In this document: piece by piece, positions 18,602 to 27,559 of the stretch
Numbering within the stretch: the stretch's first letter is position 1
Layout: each line of letters starts with the position of its first letter
Assembly (NCBI GenBank): GCA_963772445.1
Contig: CAVYXK010000016.1
Coordinates: 744,001-808,000 of the forward strand
From: CAVYXK01 sp963772445
GTDB taxonomy: Bacteria > Pseudomonadota > Alphaproteobacteria > Acetobacterales > Acetobacteraceae
Length of the DNA: 64,000 bases
Reading direction: 5' to 3'
The notes under the pieces: model-generated
The model's input: the letters and a program-made list of their open reading frames with translations, nothing else
Told to the model about the DNA's origin: nothing
Databases searched by the model: none
Made by a program: the position numbers and the translations under genes

Positions 18602-19297
18602 ATGACCGCACCGTTTTCCGTTACCGCGCTGGAACCCGCACCCTCTGGCCCGATCGTGCTGGCTCTGCCCAAGGGCCGCATCCTCGCCGAGTGCGGCGCC
18701 CTGCTCGCTCGCGCCGGGATCGAACCCGCCCCCGACTACGCCGACGAGGAAAGCCGTCACCTCCGGTTCCCCACCAGCGATCCGGGGCTGGATGTGGTGC
18801 GGGTGCGCCCCTTCGATGTCGCCACCTTCGTGGCGTTCGGCGCTGCCCCGCTTGGCATCTGCGGGGCCGATGTGTTGATGGAGTTCGACTACCCCGAGAT
18901 TTACGCTCCACTCGATCTCGGTATCGGAGCCTGCCGCGTCTCGGTCGCCGAACCGGCCGAGACCGCCGGTACCGACGATCCAACCCGCTGGTCGCGCGTC
19001 CGGGTGGCCACGAAATACCCCAACATCGCCCGCCGACATTTCGCCAGCCGCGGCATCCATGCCGAGGTGGTGACGCTCAGCGGGGCGATGGAGCTGGCCC
19101 CGGGGCTTGGACTTTGCCAGCTGATCGTTGATCTGGTGCAGACCGGCTCGACGCTGCGGGCCAATGGCCTGATCGAGACCGAGGTCATCGCCCCGATCAC
19201 CAGCCGCCTGATCGTCAACCGGATCGCGCTGAAGACGTGGCCCGAGACGATCGGCGGCTGGATTGCCCGATTCCGCGCCGCTCTCGCTGACGCGTGA
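18602..19297 (+). CDS. hisG: ATP phosphoribosyltransferase, short form
   Basis: A 231-residue enzyme catalysing the first step of histidine synthesis (ATP + PRPP to phosphoribosyl-ATP). ALPKGRILAECG at the N-terminus, RPFDVATFVAFGAAPLGICGADVL, VATKYPNIARRHF and the PRPP-binding stretch around GLCQLIVDLVQTGSTLRANGL identify it. The length is that of the short HisG form, which lacks the C-terminal regulatory ACT domain and needs HisZ (not encoded here). It overlaps hisD by four bases (GTGA: hisD starts with GTG). Confidence 0.95.
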   Translation: MTAPFSVTALEPAPSGPIVLALPKGRILAECGALLARAGIEPAPDYADEESRHLRFPTSDPGLDVVRVRPFDVATFVAFGAAPLGICGADVLMEFDYPEIYAPLDLGIGACRVSVAEPAETAGTDDPTRWSRVRVATKYPNIARRHFASRGIHAEVVTLSGAMELAPGLGLCQLIVDLVQTGSTLRANGLIETEVIAPITSRLIVNRIALKTWPETIGGWIARFRAALADA

Positions 19298-20601
19298 AAC
19301 GTCTCGCAACCTGGGAGGCGGATTTCGAGTCTCGCTTTGCCGCGTTGCTCGCCGCGAACCGTGACACCGCTGAGACGGTCGATCAGGCGGTCGCCGCGAT
19401 CATCGCTGACGTACGGACGCGCGGTGACGCGGCGCTGATAGACCTCACGGCACGTTTCGACGGCCTGTGCCTTACGCCCGACCGGCTCCGCATCACACCG
19501 GACGAAATCGAAGCTGCGGAGGCCTCGATTCCGCCGGGCCTTATGACGGCGCTCGACGTTGCGGCGAGCCGGATCGAGGCGTTCCATCGCGCTCAGTGTC
19601 CCGCCGACCTGCGTATGACCGATACGGCCGGGCTGACGCTGGGCTTGCGTTGGACCCCACTCGATGCGGTCGGCCTGTATGTGCCGGGCGGCAAGGCGGC
19701 CTACCCTTCGTCTGTTTTGATGAACGCGATCCCCGCCCGGGTGGCGGGGGTCGGTCGGATTGCCATGTGCGTGCCGACGCCCGGCGGGGTGCTAAACCCT
19801 CTGGTGTTGGCCGCCGCGGGCCGGGCCGGCGTGGCGGAGATTTACCGCGTCGGTGGCGCTCAGGCGATTGCGGCCCTGGCTTATGGCACCGCAAGCATCC
19901 AGTCGGTGGATCGCATCGTCGGCCCTGGCAACGTCTATGTGGCCGAGGCCAAGCGGCAGGTCTTCGGCCGCGTCGGCATCGACGCGATTGCCGGGCCGTC
20001 CGAGGTGGTGGTGCTTGCGGATGCCGCCAACGACCCGCGCCACGTTGCGTTGGACCTGCTGGCGCAGGCGGAGCACGACGAGGCGGCACAGGCCATCCTG
20101 ATCACCGACAGCGAAGAGCTGGCGGACTCTGTCGTGACAGCCGTCGCGACCGAGCTGGAAAGCCTGCCGCGGGCGGCAATCGCTGGTACAAGCTGGCAGG
20201 CGCACGGTGCAGTGATCCGGGTACGCGGCTGGGCGGAAGCAGCCGGCCTGGTGAACCGTCTGGCGCCCGAGCATCTCCAGCTCATGCTGAGCGATCCGGA
20301 ACCGGTGTTTGCCCTAATCCGGCACGCCGGCGCGGTCTTCCTCGGCCGCTTCTGCCCCGAAGCGGTGGGCGACTACGTGGCCGGGCCCAATCACGTCTTG
20401 CCGACCGCGCGGACGGCTCGCTTCGCCTCTGGCCTGTCGGTGTTCGACTTCCTCAAGCGCACGACGTGGGTGGAGGCCGATGCGGCCGCCTTGGCCCAGG
20501 TCGGGCCGGCCGCTGTGGCACTAGCTGAGGCCGAAGGATTGCACGCGCATGCACGCAGCATCGCTGTCCGATTGGGGCAGGAACCTGATCGACGCGCTTG
20601 A
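19294..20601 (+). CDS. hisD: Histidinol dehydrogenase
   Basis: A 435-residue NAD-dependent enzyme for the last two steps of histidine synthesis. Starts with GTG at 19294 overlapping the hisG stop. Landmarks: GLYVPGGKAAYPSSVLMNA, VGPGNVYVAEAKRQV, GPSEVVVLAD, the zinc/catalytic EHDEAAQAILIT and the APEHLQ histidine, GPNHVLPT near the C-terminus. Length is normal. It is followed 58 bases later by infA in the same direction. Confidence 0.96.
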   Translation: MKRLATWEADFESRFAALLAANRDTAETVDQAVAAIIADVRTRGDAALIDLTARFDGLCLTPDRLRITPDEIEAAEASIPPGLMTALDVAASRIEAFHRAQCPADLRMTDTAGLTLGLRWTPLDAVGLYVPGGKAAYPSSVLMNAIPARVAGVGRIAMCVPTPGGVLNPLVLAAAGRAGVAEIYRVGGAQAIAALAYGTASIQSVDRIVGPGNVYVAEAKRQVFGRVGIDAIAGPSEVVVLADAANDPRHVALDLLAQAEHDEAAQAILITDSEELADSVVTAVATELESLPRAAIAGTSWQAHGAVIRVRGWAEAAGLVNRLAPEHLQLMLSDPEPVFALIRHAGAVFLGRFCPEAVGDYVAGPNHVLPTARTARFASGLSVFDFLKRTTWVEADAAALAQVGPAAVALAEAEGLHAHARSIAVRLGQEPDRRA

Positions 20602-20659
20602 CCCGCGCATCCTCGGACCTCATGTTCCGCGCCGAATCCGAAGCATTGAACGAGGGTTG

Positions 20660-20878
20660 ATGTCGAAAGAAGACATGATCGAATTCAGCGGGATGGTGAC
20701 GGAGCTGCTGCCCAACGCCATGTTCCGCGTCAAGCTCGACAACGAGCACACCATCCTGGCCCACACCAGCGGCAAGATGCGCAAGAACCGCATCCGTGTG
20801 CTGGCGGGCGATCGGGTCAATGTAGAAATGACTCCCTACGACTTGACCAAGGGGCGGATCACCTTCCGCTTCAAGTGA
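20660..20878 (+). CDS. infA: Translation initiation factor IF-1
   Basis: A 72-residue S1/OB-fold protein, start set at 20660 (MSKEDMIEFSGMV) because the family begins there and the longer open frame upstream overlaps hisD. The remainder, VTELLPNAMFRVKLDNEH..LAHTSGKMRKNRIRVLAGDRV.., is nearly canonical IF-1. It overlaps maf by four bases (GTGA). Confidence 0.97.
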   Translation: MSKEDMIEFSGMVTELLPNAMFRVKLDNEHTILAHTSGKMRKNRIRVLAGDRVNVEMTPYDLTKGRITFRFK

Positions 20879-21450
20879 GCCGACCGGCTCTGGTCCTTGC
20901 CTCGGCGAGTCCGCGTCGGCTCGCACTGCTGTCCCAGATTGGGATCGTTCCCGATCACGTGCTGACCCCTGATATCGACGAGACACCACTGGCCGGCGAA
21001 TTGCCGCGCCTGCACGCCGCACGGCTGGCACGCGCCAAGGCCGCTGCCGCGGCGGCGCCCAGCGCCGTCGTGCTGGCGGCCGACACGGTCGTTGCCGTCG
21101 GTCGACGCATCTTGGGCAAGCCCAACACCCCGGAGCAGGCGCAAGCCTGTCTGGCGCTGCTGTCGGGCCGGCGCCACCGCGTGATCACAATGGTCGTGCT
21201 GCAGGGGCCGGGCGATCGGCGCACCGAGCGACTCGTCGAAAGCACCATTGCCTTCGCCCGGCTGACCGATCGACAGCTCCGCGCCTACCTGGACAGCGGC
21301 GAATGGCAGGGGAAGGCCGGCGGTTACGCCATCCAGGGCCGCGCTGCCGTGTTCGTTCGGTTCCTTTCCGGCAGTTACTCGAACGTAATGGGCCTGCCGC
21401 TCTTCGAGACCGCCCAGCTCCTGCGCGGCATCGGCTGGGAGTTGCCGTGA
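20875..21450 (+). CDS. maf: Maf family nucleotide pyrophosphatase
   Basis: A 191-residue protein starting with GTG at 20875. Maf signature LVLASASPRRLALL, the catalytic LAADTVVAVG and the C-terminal GGYAIQGRAAVFV..SYSNVMGLPL. Members hydrolyse dTTP/UTP or modified nucleotides as housecleaning enzymes and affect septum formation when overproduced. It is coupled to infA upstream and to the RNase gene downstream by four-base overlaps. Confidence 0.94.
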   Translation: MSRPALVLASASPRRLALLSQIGIVPDHVLTPDIDETPLAGELPRLHAARLARAKAAAAAAPSAVVLAADTVVAVGRRILGKPNTPEQAQACLALLSGRRHRVITMVVLQGPGDRRTERLVESTIAFARLTDRQLRAYLDSGEWQGKAGGYAIQGRAAVFVRFLSGSYSNVMGLPLFETAQLLRGIGWELP

Positions 21451-22559
21451 CCCCCCGCATCCTCGCCGCCTCCAGCCCGGGCGAGGTTCGTGTGGCGGCG
21501 ATGCGGGGGAACGAGCTATGCGATTACGCGATCTGGCGCCCGGGCGCGCCGGACGGCGTCGGGGACCTCTATCGCGGCCGGGTGACCGCGCGGGTGCCAG
21601 CGATGGCGGGTTCGTTCGTCGCTTTGGACGGGGCGGAGGGGTTTCTGCCGGACAGCCAGGGCGGCGCGAGGGTCACCGAAGGCGACACGCTGGGGGTTCG
21701 CATCACGCGAGCCGCGCAGGGCGGCAAGGGCCCGCGCCTGTCGGCCGTGCTCGAAGCCGACGAGCGTGCCTTGGTGGGCGCCGGCGCGCCCGCCCTGCTG
21801 CGGCGCGGACCTGGGGGCGTGGAGCGGTTGGCCCGGCTTTATCCCGACGCCCCGATCATCGTGGACGATGCCGCACTGGCCGCCATTCTGCGCCGCAGTC
21901 TCGGAGCCCGTGTTTCGGTTGGGCATCCGGTCTTCGACGATGCGCTGGAGGCCGAGATTGAGGCGCTGGACGGCACGACGGTCGAGCTGGCCAGCGGTGG
22001 GCGGCTGCATATCCACCCCACACCGGCCCTGGTTGCGGTCGATCTCGATACCGGAACGGCGACCGCCGAGCGGCGTGGCAAGACGGCCGCCCAGATTGAG
22101 TTCAATCGGGCCGCGCTGCCGGTGCTGGCTCGGCAGATCCGGCTGCGCAACCTCTCCGGCGCGATCCTGGTCGATTTTTCCGGGCTATCGGTGCGTCGAC
22201 GGGCGGCTTTGCGGCCGGCCCTGGCCGCGGCGCTCGCCGAGGACCCGCTGCGCCCGCGCTTGTTCGGCTTCACCGCGCTCGGATTGGCGGAAATTCTGCG
22301 CCCGCGCGTGCATCCGCCGCTGCACGAGCTGCTTATCGGGCCGCAGGCGACGGGGCTGACCGCGCTGCGGCGGATTGCCGCGGAGCTGGCCGCCCGGCCG
22401 GACCGGTTGCCGGTGCTACGGGCAGCGCCGCCGGTCGTTGCGGCTCTGCAAGCTGATCCGGTGGCGCTGCCCGATCTTGCACGACGGGCCGGCCGCCCCC
22501 TGATGCTGCGATCGGATCCCGCGGTGGCGGGGTTCAGCCTGGAGATGTCGGATGCCTGA
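21447..22559 (+). CDS. Ribonuclease E/G family protein (short)
   Basis: A 370-residue protein starting with GTG in the maf stop overlap. Landmarks: GDLYRGRVTARVPAMAGSFVALDGAEGFLP (S1-like part), the catalytic-domain strands VAVDLDTGTA, ARQIRLRNLSGAILVDFSGL and the DNase I-like fold that follows. It is shorter than E. coli RNase G (489) and lacks an obvious Zn-link cysteine pair and small domain. Short Maf-adjacent RNase E/G homologues are typical of Rhodospirillales. Whether it cuts rRNA or mRNA is not known from sequence. Confidence 0.88.
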   Translation: MTPRILAASSPGEVRVAAMRGNELCDYAIWRPGAPDGVGDLYRGRVTARVPAMAGSFVALDGAEGFLPDSQGGARVTEGDTLGVRITRAAQGGKGPRLSAVLEADERALVGAGAPALLRRGPGGVERLARLYPDAPIIVDDAALAAILRRSLGARVSVGHPVFDDALEAEIEALDGTTVELASGGRLHIHPTPALVAVDLDTGTATAERRGKTAAQIEFNRAALPVLARQIRLRNLSGAILVDFSGLSVRRRAALRPALAAALAEDPLRPRLFGFTALGLAEILRPRVHPPLHELLIGPQATGLTALRRIAAELAARPDRLPVLRAAPPVVAALQADPVALPDLARRAGRPLMLRSDPAVAGFSLEMSDA

Positions 22560-22737
22560 TGCGGAACCCGTGTGCCCGATCTGCGGCAAGCCGTCCGATC
22601 TTCGGTTGGCGCCGTTCTGCAGCCGGCGCTGCGCCAATGTCGATCTGGGGCGTTGGCTGACCGGCGTGTATCGGGTTCCGGCTCGCGAGGACGAACCTGA
22701 GGATGAGGCGCCGCCTGGTTCGTCCGGGGCTGCTTGA
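22552..22737 (+). CDS. yacG: DNA gyrase inhibitor YacG
   Basis: A 61-residue zinc protein overlapping the RNase gene by eight bases. The four cysteines CPICG and FCSRRC bind zinc, followed by the typical VDLGRWLTGVYRVP and an acidic tail. YacG binds GyrB and blocks DNA binding. Confidence 0.94.
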   Translation: MPDAEPVCPICGKPSDLRLAPFCSRRCANVDLGRWLTGVYRVPAREDEPEDEAPPGSSGAA

Positions 22738-22777
22738 TTGGCTCAGGGGCATGGAGTATCTGCTGCGGCTCCCCGAT

Positions 22778-22853
22778 GCCCAGGTAGCTCAGTTGGTAGA
22801 GCATGCGACTGAAAATCGCAGTGTCGGTGGTTCGATTCCGCCCCTGGGCACCA
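22778..22853 (+). tRNA. tRNA-Phe(GAA)
   Basis: A 76-base cloverleaf: acceptor gcccagg/cctgggc, D-arm gctc..gagc, anticodon arm tgcga-ctgaaaa-tcgca with anticodon GAA, variable gtgtc, T-arm ggtgg-ttcgatt-ccgcc, encoded 3' acca. Its 3' 14 bases are duplicated at 56297-56310, so it serves as the attachment site of an integrative element. Confidence 0.97.
22840..22853 (+). other. attL candidate (3' end of tRNA-Phe)
   Basis: The sequence gcccctgggcacca (14 bases) ends the tRNA and recurs exactly at 56297-56310 in the same orientation. The integrase gene starts 164 bases downstream and reads into the island, the usual layout for tRNA-targeting integrases. Confidence 0.8.
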
Positions 22854-22968
22854 TATCCCCCCGAAATAGCCTGCAAGGCCATGCAAGAAACGGCGGAATT
22901 GTGCCACTTTTCCCAATAGCATCCTGCAAGCCGACGCAATAGAATGCATCCCGATACCACGACTGGGC

Positions 22969-22986
22969 GGGGATCAATCCGGGGAT
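22969..22986. repeat. Candidate integrase arm site, left end
   Basis: ggggatcaatccggggat differs by one base from 56216-56233 (ggggatcgatccggggat) near the other island end, in the same orientation. Each is 60-115 bases inside its att core, as expected for arm-type binding sites of tyrosine integrases or AlpA-like factors. The inner gatc-atcc part is partly palindromic. Confidence 0.45.
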
Positions 22987-23017
22987 AATTCCCCGCTATG
23001 GGGGAAGGGATTATGGC

Positions 23018-24229
23018 GTGGCGCTGACGGCGGCGATGGTGCGGGGGCTGCGCACGCCCGGCAAATACGGCGACGGGCGTGGCCTCTGGCTCCAGATCGT
23101 CACCCCGGAGCGGCGGTCCTGGGTGTTGCGCTACACGTTCGCCGGCAAGGGACGCTACATGGGCCTCGGCAGCGTCGAGGATGTCACGCTGGCCGAGGCG
23201 CGCGAGAAGGTCGATGCGGCGCGGAAGATGGTGCGCGATGGAGTCGATCCGATCGAGTACCGCCGCGCGAGCCGGAAGGTCGCCATCGAGGCCGATGAGC
23301 GGAATGTCACCTTCGCCCAGGCGGCGGCGCACTACATCGCGGCCAACGAGGCGGGCTGGCGCAATCCGAAAAACCAGGAGCAATGGCGCAGTTCGATGGC
23401 CCGCTATGCGCTGCCGGTGATCCGCGATCTGCCCTGCGGCGCGATCAACACCAACCACGTGCTCAAAATCCTGGAACCGATCTGGCGCAGCAAGCCGGAG
23501 ACCGCCGGGCGGGTGCGGGGCCGGCTGGAAACCGTCCTGTCCTATGCCACGGTGCGGGGGTGGCGCGAGGGACCCAACCCGGCGGTATGGCGCGGCCACT
23601 TGCAATTGATGCTCCCGGGCAAGGGCAAGATTTCCAAGGTCAGGCACCACGCGGCGCTGGACTGGCGTGAAATGCCACCATTCATGGCGCACCTGCGCGA
23701 GCGCGACGGCATGGGCACCAGGGCGCTGGAGTTCGCCATCCTGACCGCCGCCCGCTCCGGCGAGGTGCGCCGCGCTCTATGGAGCGAAGTCGACATGGAG
23801 CAGGCCACCTGGACTATTCCGGCCGAGCGCATGAAAAGCGAACGCGAGCATCGGGTCCCGCTGTCGGCGCCTGCCATGGCGATCCTGACCGAATTGGTGA
23901 AATTCAGGGACTACAGCGGGTTGATCTTTCACGGGCAGCGTCCCGGCACGCCAATGTCAGACATGACGCTCACCGCGGTGCTGCGCCGCATGGGACGCGG
24001 CGACCTCACGGCGCACGGGTTCCGCAGTTCCTTCCGCGATTGGGCAGCGGAGACGACAGCCCACCCGAACCACGTCATGGAACTCGCGCTGGCGCATGCG
24101 ATCGGCGACAAGGTCGAGGCGGCCTACCGGCGCGGTGACCTGTTCGAGAAGCGCGCCGCGCTGATGTCTGATTGGGCGGCTTACCTGGGCCGCGCGCCGG
24201 CCGAGGTGGTGGCGCTGCGCGCGGGCTGA
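23018..24229 (+). CDS. Tyrosine-type integrase (P4/DUF4102 family)
   Basis: A 403-residue integrase. N-terminal arm-binding domain (about 1-90: GKYGDGRGLWLQIV, RYTFAGKGRYMGLGSVEDVTLAEARE), core-binding domain (about 100-190) and catalytic domain with Arg in TAARSGEVRRALWSEVD, HGFRSSFRDWA (His-x-x-Arg), the later His in ALAHAIGDKVE and the nucleophile Tyr in AAYRRGDL. Complete by length. Located 164 bases from tRNA-Phe, reading into the island. Confidence 0.94.
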   Translation: MALTAAMVRGLRTPGKYGDGRGLWLQIVTPERRSWVLRYTFAGKGRYMGLGSVEDVTLAEAREKVDAARKMVRDGVDPIEYRRASRKVAIEADERNVTFAQAAAHYIAANEAGWRNPKNQEQWRSSMARYALPVIRDLPCGAINTNHVLKILEPIWRSKPETAGRVRGRLETVLSYATVRGWREGPNPAVWRGHLQLMLPGKGKISKVRHHAALDWREMPPFMAHLRERDGMGTRALEFAILTAARSGEVRRALWSEVDMEQATWTIPAERMKSEREHRVPLSAPAMAILTELVKFRDYSGLIFHGQRPGTPMSDMTLTAVLRRMGRGDLTAHGFRSSFRDWAAETTAHPNHVMELALAHAIGDKVEAAYRRGDLFEKRAALMSDWAAYLGRAPAEVVALRAG

Positions 24230-24435
24230 CCATCGCGTTCGATGCCGCCCGTGCCGAGACTCATACCAGCGGACCTGTCCAATGACCGGTCTCGACCCAA
24301 ACCGGGCATCCCTGGATAGGAGCTAGTGGCCGGAGTTGGCCGGAAACGGAACGGCAGCTTTAAGGGAAGCGGCATGCCGAAGCGGCCATTTGTGCCCGCA
24401 TTACCCAGTGGCAGTGTTCGACCCAACTCGGTTAT
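24230..24435. other. Short intergenic stretch left of the IS1380 copy
   Basis: No gene seen. It contains gccgg-agtt-ggccgg type repeats and phrases such as accggtctcgacccaa that also look like the degenerate intergenic sequence elsewhere in the island, but nothing that I can name. Confidence 0.4.
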
Positions 24436-26094
24436 CCTAAATCCGGCAGTTGAGTGATTGCGCGCCGCGGCTGAATCGGCAGATTTAGCCGGCATGAGCA
24501 CAGAACAGAGAGGTCTGGCGGTTCACCCTGCGGGTGAGCAACCGGAAGTTGCGCAGCATTCGGCGATTGCCGATACCTTTGCCGGGCGCGTGCACGTGGA
24601 ATGGGACGCCGCCGCACCGGTGACGCCGTTCGGCCAACTGCCATTCTTCATCGACTACCTGAAGCAGGCCGGACTGTTCGACAGTTGGGTTGCCGACTGC
24701 CCGCTGGAGTTCAGCAGCCCGAACGCGCCGCGTAAACGCGATCTGCTTGGCACCGTGCTGCTGTCTGTTTTGGCGGGCCACCGGCGCTATGCGCATGTGA
24801 CCGCGCTGCGCTGCGATCCGGTAAACCCGCCATTGCTCGGCATGCGCAAGGTGGTCAGCGAGGACTCGGTTCGCCGCGGGCTGGAGAAGATCGACGAAGC
24901 GGCAGGTCTGGCCTGGCTGCAAAACCACCTGGACTATTGCACCGCTCCGCTGCTCGGCGAGCCGTGGGTGCTCGACATCGATACCACCATCAAACCTTTG
25001 TACGGGCACCAGGAAGGCGCCGAGCTGGGCTACAATCCCCATAAGCCAGGCCGGCCGTCGCACTGCTATCACAGCTACATGCTATCGAACCTGCGGCTGG
25101 TGCTGCGGGTCGATGTGCTGCCCGGCGATCAGCACAACGTCAGACACGCGACGGGCGGCTTGTGGGAGTTGCTGGATCATCTTGGGCCGGGGCAGCGGCC
25201 GTGGCTGCTGCGCGGGGACAAGTCATGGGGTATCGAGCCGGTGATGGCGCGGGCCGAGCGGGAGGAGCTGTCGTATCTGTTCCGTCTGCGTATGACGAAA
25301 AACGTCACGCGGGCACTGCAACGGGCGATGCAGGCATCGGACTGGAAGGATGCCGGCCAGGGCTGGCAGGGCAAGGAGACGAGCCTGCGGCTGGAGGGCT
25401 GGAGCCGGCAGCGGCGAGTGATTCTGCTGCGCCGCAGGACGGCGCCTGCGCCGGTCGATCATGGCGATCCGGCTCAGCGGCGACTTGGCTTCGTCGAGGT
25501 GGGCCCGGATCAGGAGGCGTGGGACTATGCCGCGCTGGTTACCTCAATGGACGATGAAATCCTGACGCTGGGGCAGTTGTATCGCGATCGGGCGGATTGC
25601 GAGAACGCTTTTGACGAGCTGAAGAACCAGTGGGGTTGGGGCGGCTTCACCACGCAGGACCTCACGCGCTGTCGGCTGCTGGCCGGTATCGTTGCGCTGA
25701 TCTACAATTGGTGGAGCCTGTTCGTCCGCCTGGCTGATCCGAAGCACCATCGCGAGGCGATTACCAGCCGGCCGTTGCTGCTGTCGGCGATCGCGCAGCG
25801 CACCCACCATGCCGGCCAGGTGACACTGACGATCAGCAGCGCGCATGGCGCGCGCGACAAGGCACGGCAAGCTTACCTGCGCATCGCTGGCTTTCTCGAC
25901 CGGCTGCGAAAAAGTGCGGAGCAGTTGGATCCGCTGCAACGCTGGTACCGCATCCTCAGTGAGGCACTCCGCCACTTCCTGCATGGGCGGCAACTGCAGC
26001 CACCGCTCCGGCTCAATCCGGCCTGAACTGATACCCCAGGTTGTATACCACCGCGGCAAATCGGTTATCCGCGGCTCCAACTGCCGGATTTAGG
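24436..26094 (+). mobile_element. IS1380-family insertion sequence, complete
   Basis: Perfect 17-base terminal inverted repeats (CCTAAATCCGGCAGTTG at 24436-24452, reverse complement at 26078-26094), one transposase gene, and a 5-base target duplication gttat on both sides (24431-24435 and 26095-26099). Total 1659 bp. Intact ends, target duplication and ORF suggest a recent insertion. Confidence 0.9.
24494..26026 (+). CDS. IS1380-family transposase
   Basis: A 510-residue DDE transposase. The motif DIDTTIKPLYGHQEGAELGY (first catalytic Asp) followed by GYNPHKPGRPSHCYHSYML is characteristic of IS1380; the later LLRGDKSWGIE and YRDRADCENAFDELKNQWGW (YREK-like, with the catalytic Glu) complete the triad. 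Start chosen at 24494, 41 bases inside the left inverted repeat. No internal stop. Confidence 0.93.
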   Translation: MSTEQRGLAVHPAGEQPEVAQHSAIADTFAGRVHVEWDAAAPVTPFGQLPFFIDYLKQAGLFDSWVADCPLEFSSPNAPRKRDLLGTVLLSVLAGHRRYAHVTALRCDPVNPPLLGMRKVVSEDSVRRGLEKIDEAAGLAWLQNHLDYCTAPLLGEPWVLDIDTTIKPLYGHQEGAELGYNPHKPGRPSHCYHSYMLSNLRLVLRVDVLPGDQHNVRHATGGLWELLDHLGPGQRPWLLRGDKSWGIEPVMARAEREELSYLFRLRMTKNVTRALQRAMQASDWKDAGQGWQGKETSLRLEGWSRQRRVILLRRRTAPAPVDHGDPAQRRLGFVEVGPDQEAWDYAALVTSMDDEILTLGQLYRDRADCENAFDELKNQWGWGGFTTQDLTRCRLLAGIVALIYNWWSLFVRLADPKHHREAITSRPLLLSAIAQRTHHAGQVTLTISSAHGARDKARQAYLRIAGFLDRLRKSAEQLDPLQRWYRILSEALRHFLHGRQLQPPLRLNPA

Positions 26095-26363
26095 GTTATA
26101 GGCCGGCCTGCCGGGCCATCCAGGAACCGGACATTCAGCTCCGTCTCCCGTCGGCGGCCTCGCGCCCGTAGCTGCCCTTCAGTCGAGCGGCGCTGTTTCT
26201 CCAAAGCGGACATTCCATATCGCCACGAGGCATGGTATTCTGCGGGTCTCAAAACCATCGCCTATCTATCCCCGCTTTCACCGCCCGGGTGGGAATCGGA
26301 TGGTGACTTAGTTTGAAATTACCTCATCACGCGGCACGGCGGCGCCCATAGGGGCCGCGCTTC

Positions 26364-26822
26364 TTAGCCCATATTCGGTGCGCCTGGGCGAAACTGCGCC
26401 CCCTCGGCGAGCAGACCGGCACCCGGAACAAAGTTTACCTCCAATCTGATGCCGTCCGGATCCTCGAATAAGACGGAGTAGTAGCCCGGCGCCCATGTGT
26501 CTTCGGCAGGACCGCGAACGATGGTCGCGCCCATATCGCCGAGCAGGGCGGCGCATTTGTCCACATCCTCACGCGAGCGGGCGCGGAGGCAGAGATGGTG
26601 CAGGCCCACCCGCCGCTGCACGAAGCGCTCGCCAGCCAACGCCGGGTCGCATGGTTCGATGCCGATCGCGGTCCGCGCCCCGACGCAGTAGAAGAACCTG
26701 TCGCTGTCAGACACCACCTTCATCCCGAACTCGGGCAAGAGGCGACGATAGAACTCGCGGGCAGCGTCAAAGCGGCTCACCGTCAGTATGACGTGCGCCA
26801 TTCCATTGATTTCGATGGTCAT
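26364..26822 (-). CDS. VOC family (glyoxalase/dioxygenase-like) protein
   Basis: A 152-residue protein with the paired beta-alpha-beta-beta-beta modules of the VOC superfamily: HVILTVSRFDAAREFYRRLL at the N-terminus, LHHLCLRARSREDVD in the second module and FEDPDGIRLEVNFVP, with metal-ligand candidates His 10, His 75 and Glu near 130. Substrate unknown. Its ATG overlaps the stop of the upstream tautomerase remnant (ATGA), so the pair was an operon. Confidence 0.85.
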   Translation of the reverse strand: MTIEINGMAHVILTVSRFDAAREFYRRLLPEFGMKVVSDSDRFFYCVGARTAIGIEPCDPALAGERFVQRRVGLHHLCLRARSREDVDKCAALLGDMGATIVRGPAEDTWAPGYYSVLFEDPDGIRLEVNFVPGAGLLAEGAQFRPGAPNMG

Positions 26823-27070
26823 CGATCATGCCTTTCGGCGGTTGTCTCAGTTTGATCGACATCGGCTCTGCCGTAACCAGGGCCGAGTTTGTCTAGTTGT
26901 AATCTTCCACCAACAGCCCAGTTTTCACGCTCAACTGCGTCTATAATGATGGCACCCATTCGGGTGGCACGTCGAGAGCCACTGTGACAGCTTTGGTTAC
27001 AGCATCGGTGAGCGCCCGCTTGATCTCCATGGGGCGACCTTTTTTCCATGTGAATGGTGACGACAGGCAT
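26819..27070 (-). pseudogene. 4-oxalocrotonate tautomerase-like gene with two frameshifts
   Basis: The product starts MPVVTIHMEK with the catalytic Pro after Met, then leaves frame at an A6 run (about 27041-27046). The middle GRPMEIKRALTDAVTKAVTVALDVPPEW is in the next frame, and IIIDAVERENWAVGGRLQLD is back in the first frame and ends at 26819. The joined protein would be about 80 residues, normal for the tautomerase family. Two compensating shifts in 70 codons make sequence error possible but decay more likely. Coupled to the VOC gene. Confidence 0.72.
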
Positions 27071-27269
27071 GATACCGCTCCGGCATCTCGGCGTTGGACC
27101 CCAGGAATTGATCGGCCGATGTTAGTTGAAAGGGCGGCCCTGAAGCCAGCGCAAGCAGGCTGGTGGAGCCGTTTACGCCCCACCGCCTCGCGTACAGGCG
27201 GCGGCTAACGAGGCGGGCCTGTTCTGAGCTGGGCTTCGCGTATCCGAGGCGATTGATCTTCGCTGGACT

Positions 27270-27525
27270 GACTTTGCCTCCGCTAGAGCGAAGCCGCACG
27301 CATGTCGCAGCATGTGCGGGGTGGACGCGGAAGCCAAGCCCTGCCTGCTCGCCAGCATGAGCACAGATGGCTCGCACCGCGTCCGGGCTTAGCGGGCCAC
27401 CACGCTCAGAGCGGAATACAAACGGCTCGTCCGCCTCGGTCCGAAGCCTCTGGGGCGCGCACTGCGTCAGGCTCCAGGGTATGCACCTGTCCTTGCTCCC
27501 CTTGAGTCGCCGGACGTGGAAAGGC
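27270..27525 (-). pseudogene. Tyrosine recombinase C-terminal remnant
   Basis: On the minus strand the text HVRRLKGSKD...FVFRSERGGPLSPDAVRAICAHAGEQAGLGFRVHP continues one frame over as HMLRHACGFALAEAK. This is the catalytic region of a phage-type integrase including the HxLRH motif, with a frameshift between VHP and HML and no following Tyr-bearing segment. No start is present; upstream it is joined directly to a serine hydrolase remnant. Boundaries are approximate. Confidence 0.62.
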
Positions 27526-27559
27526 CGATCGCGCGGCGCGTTTAGGCCAAAGGCAGGGA

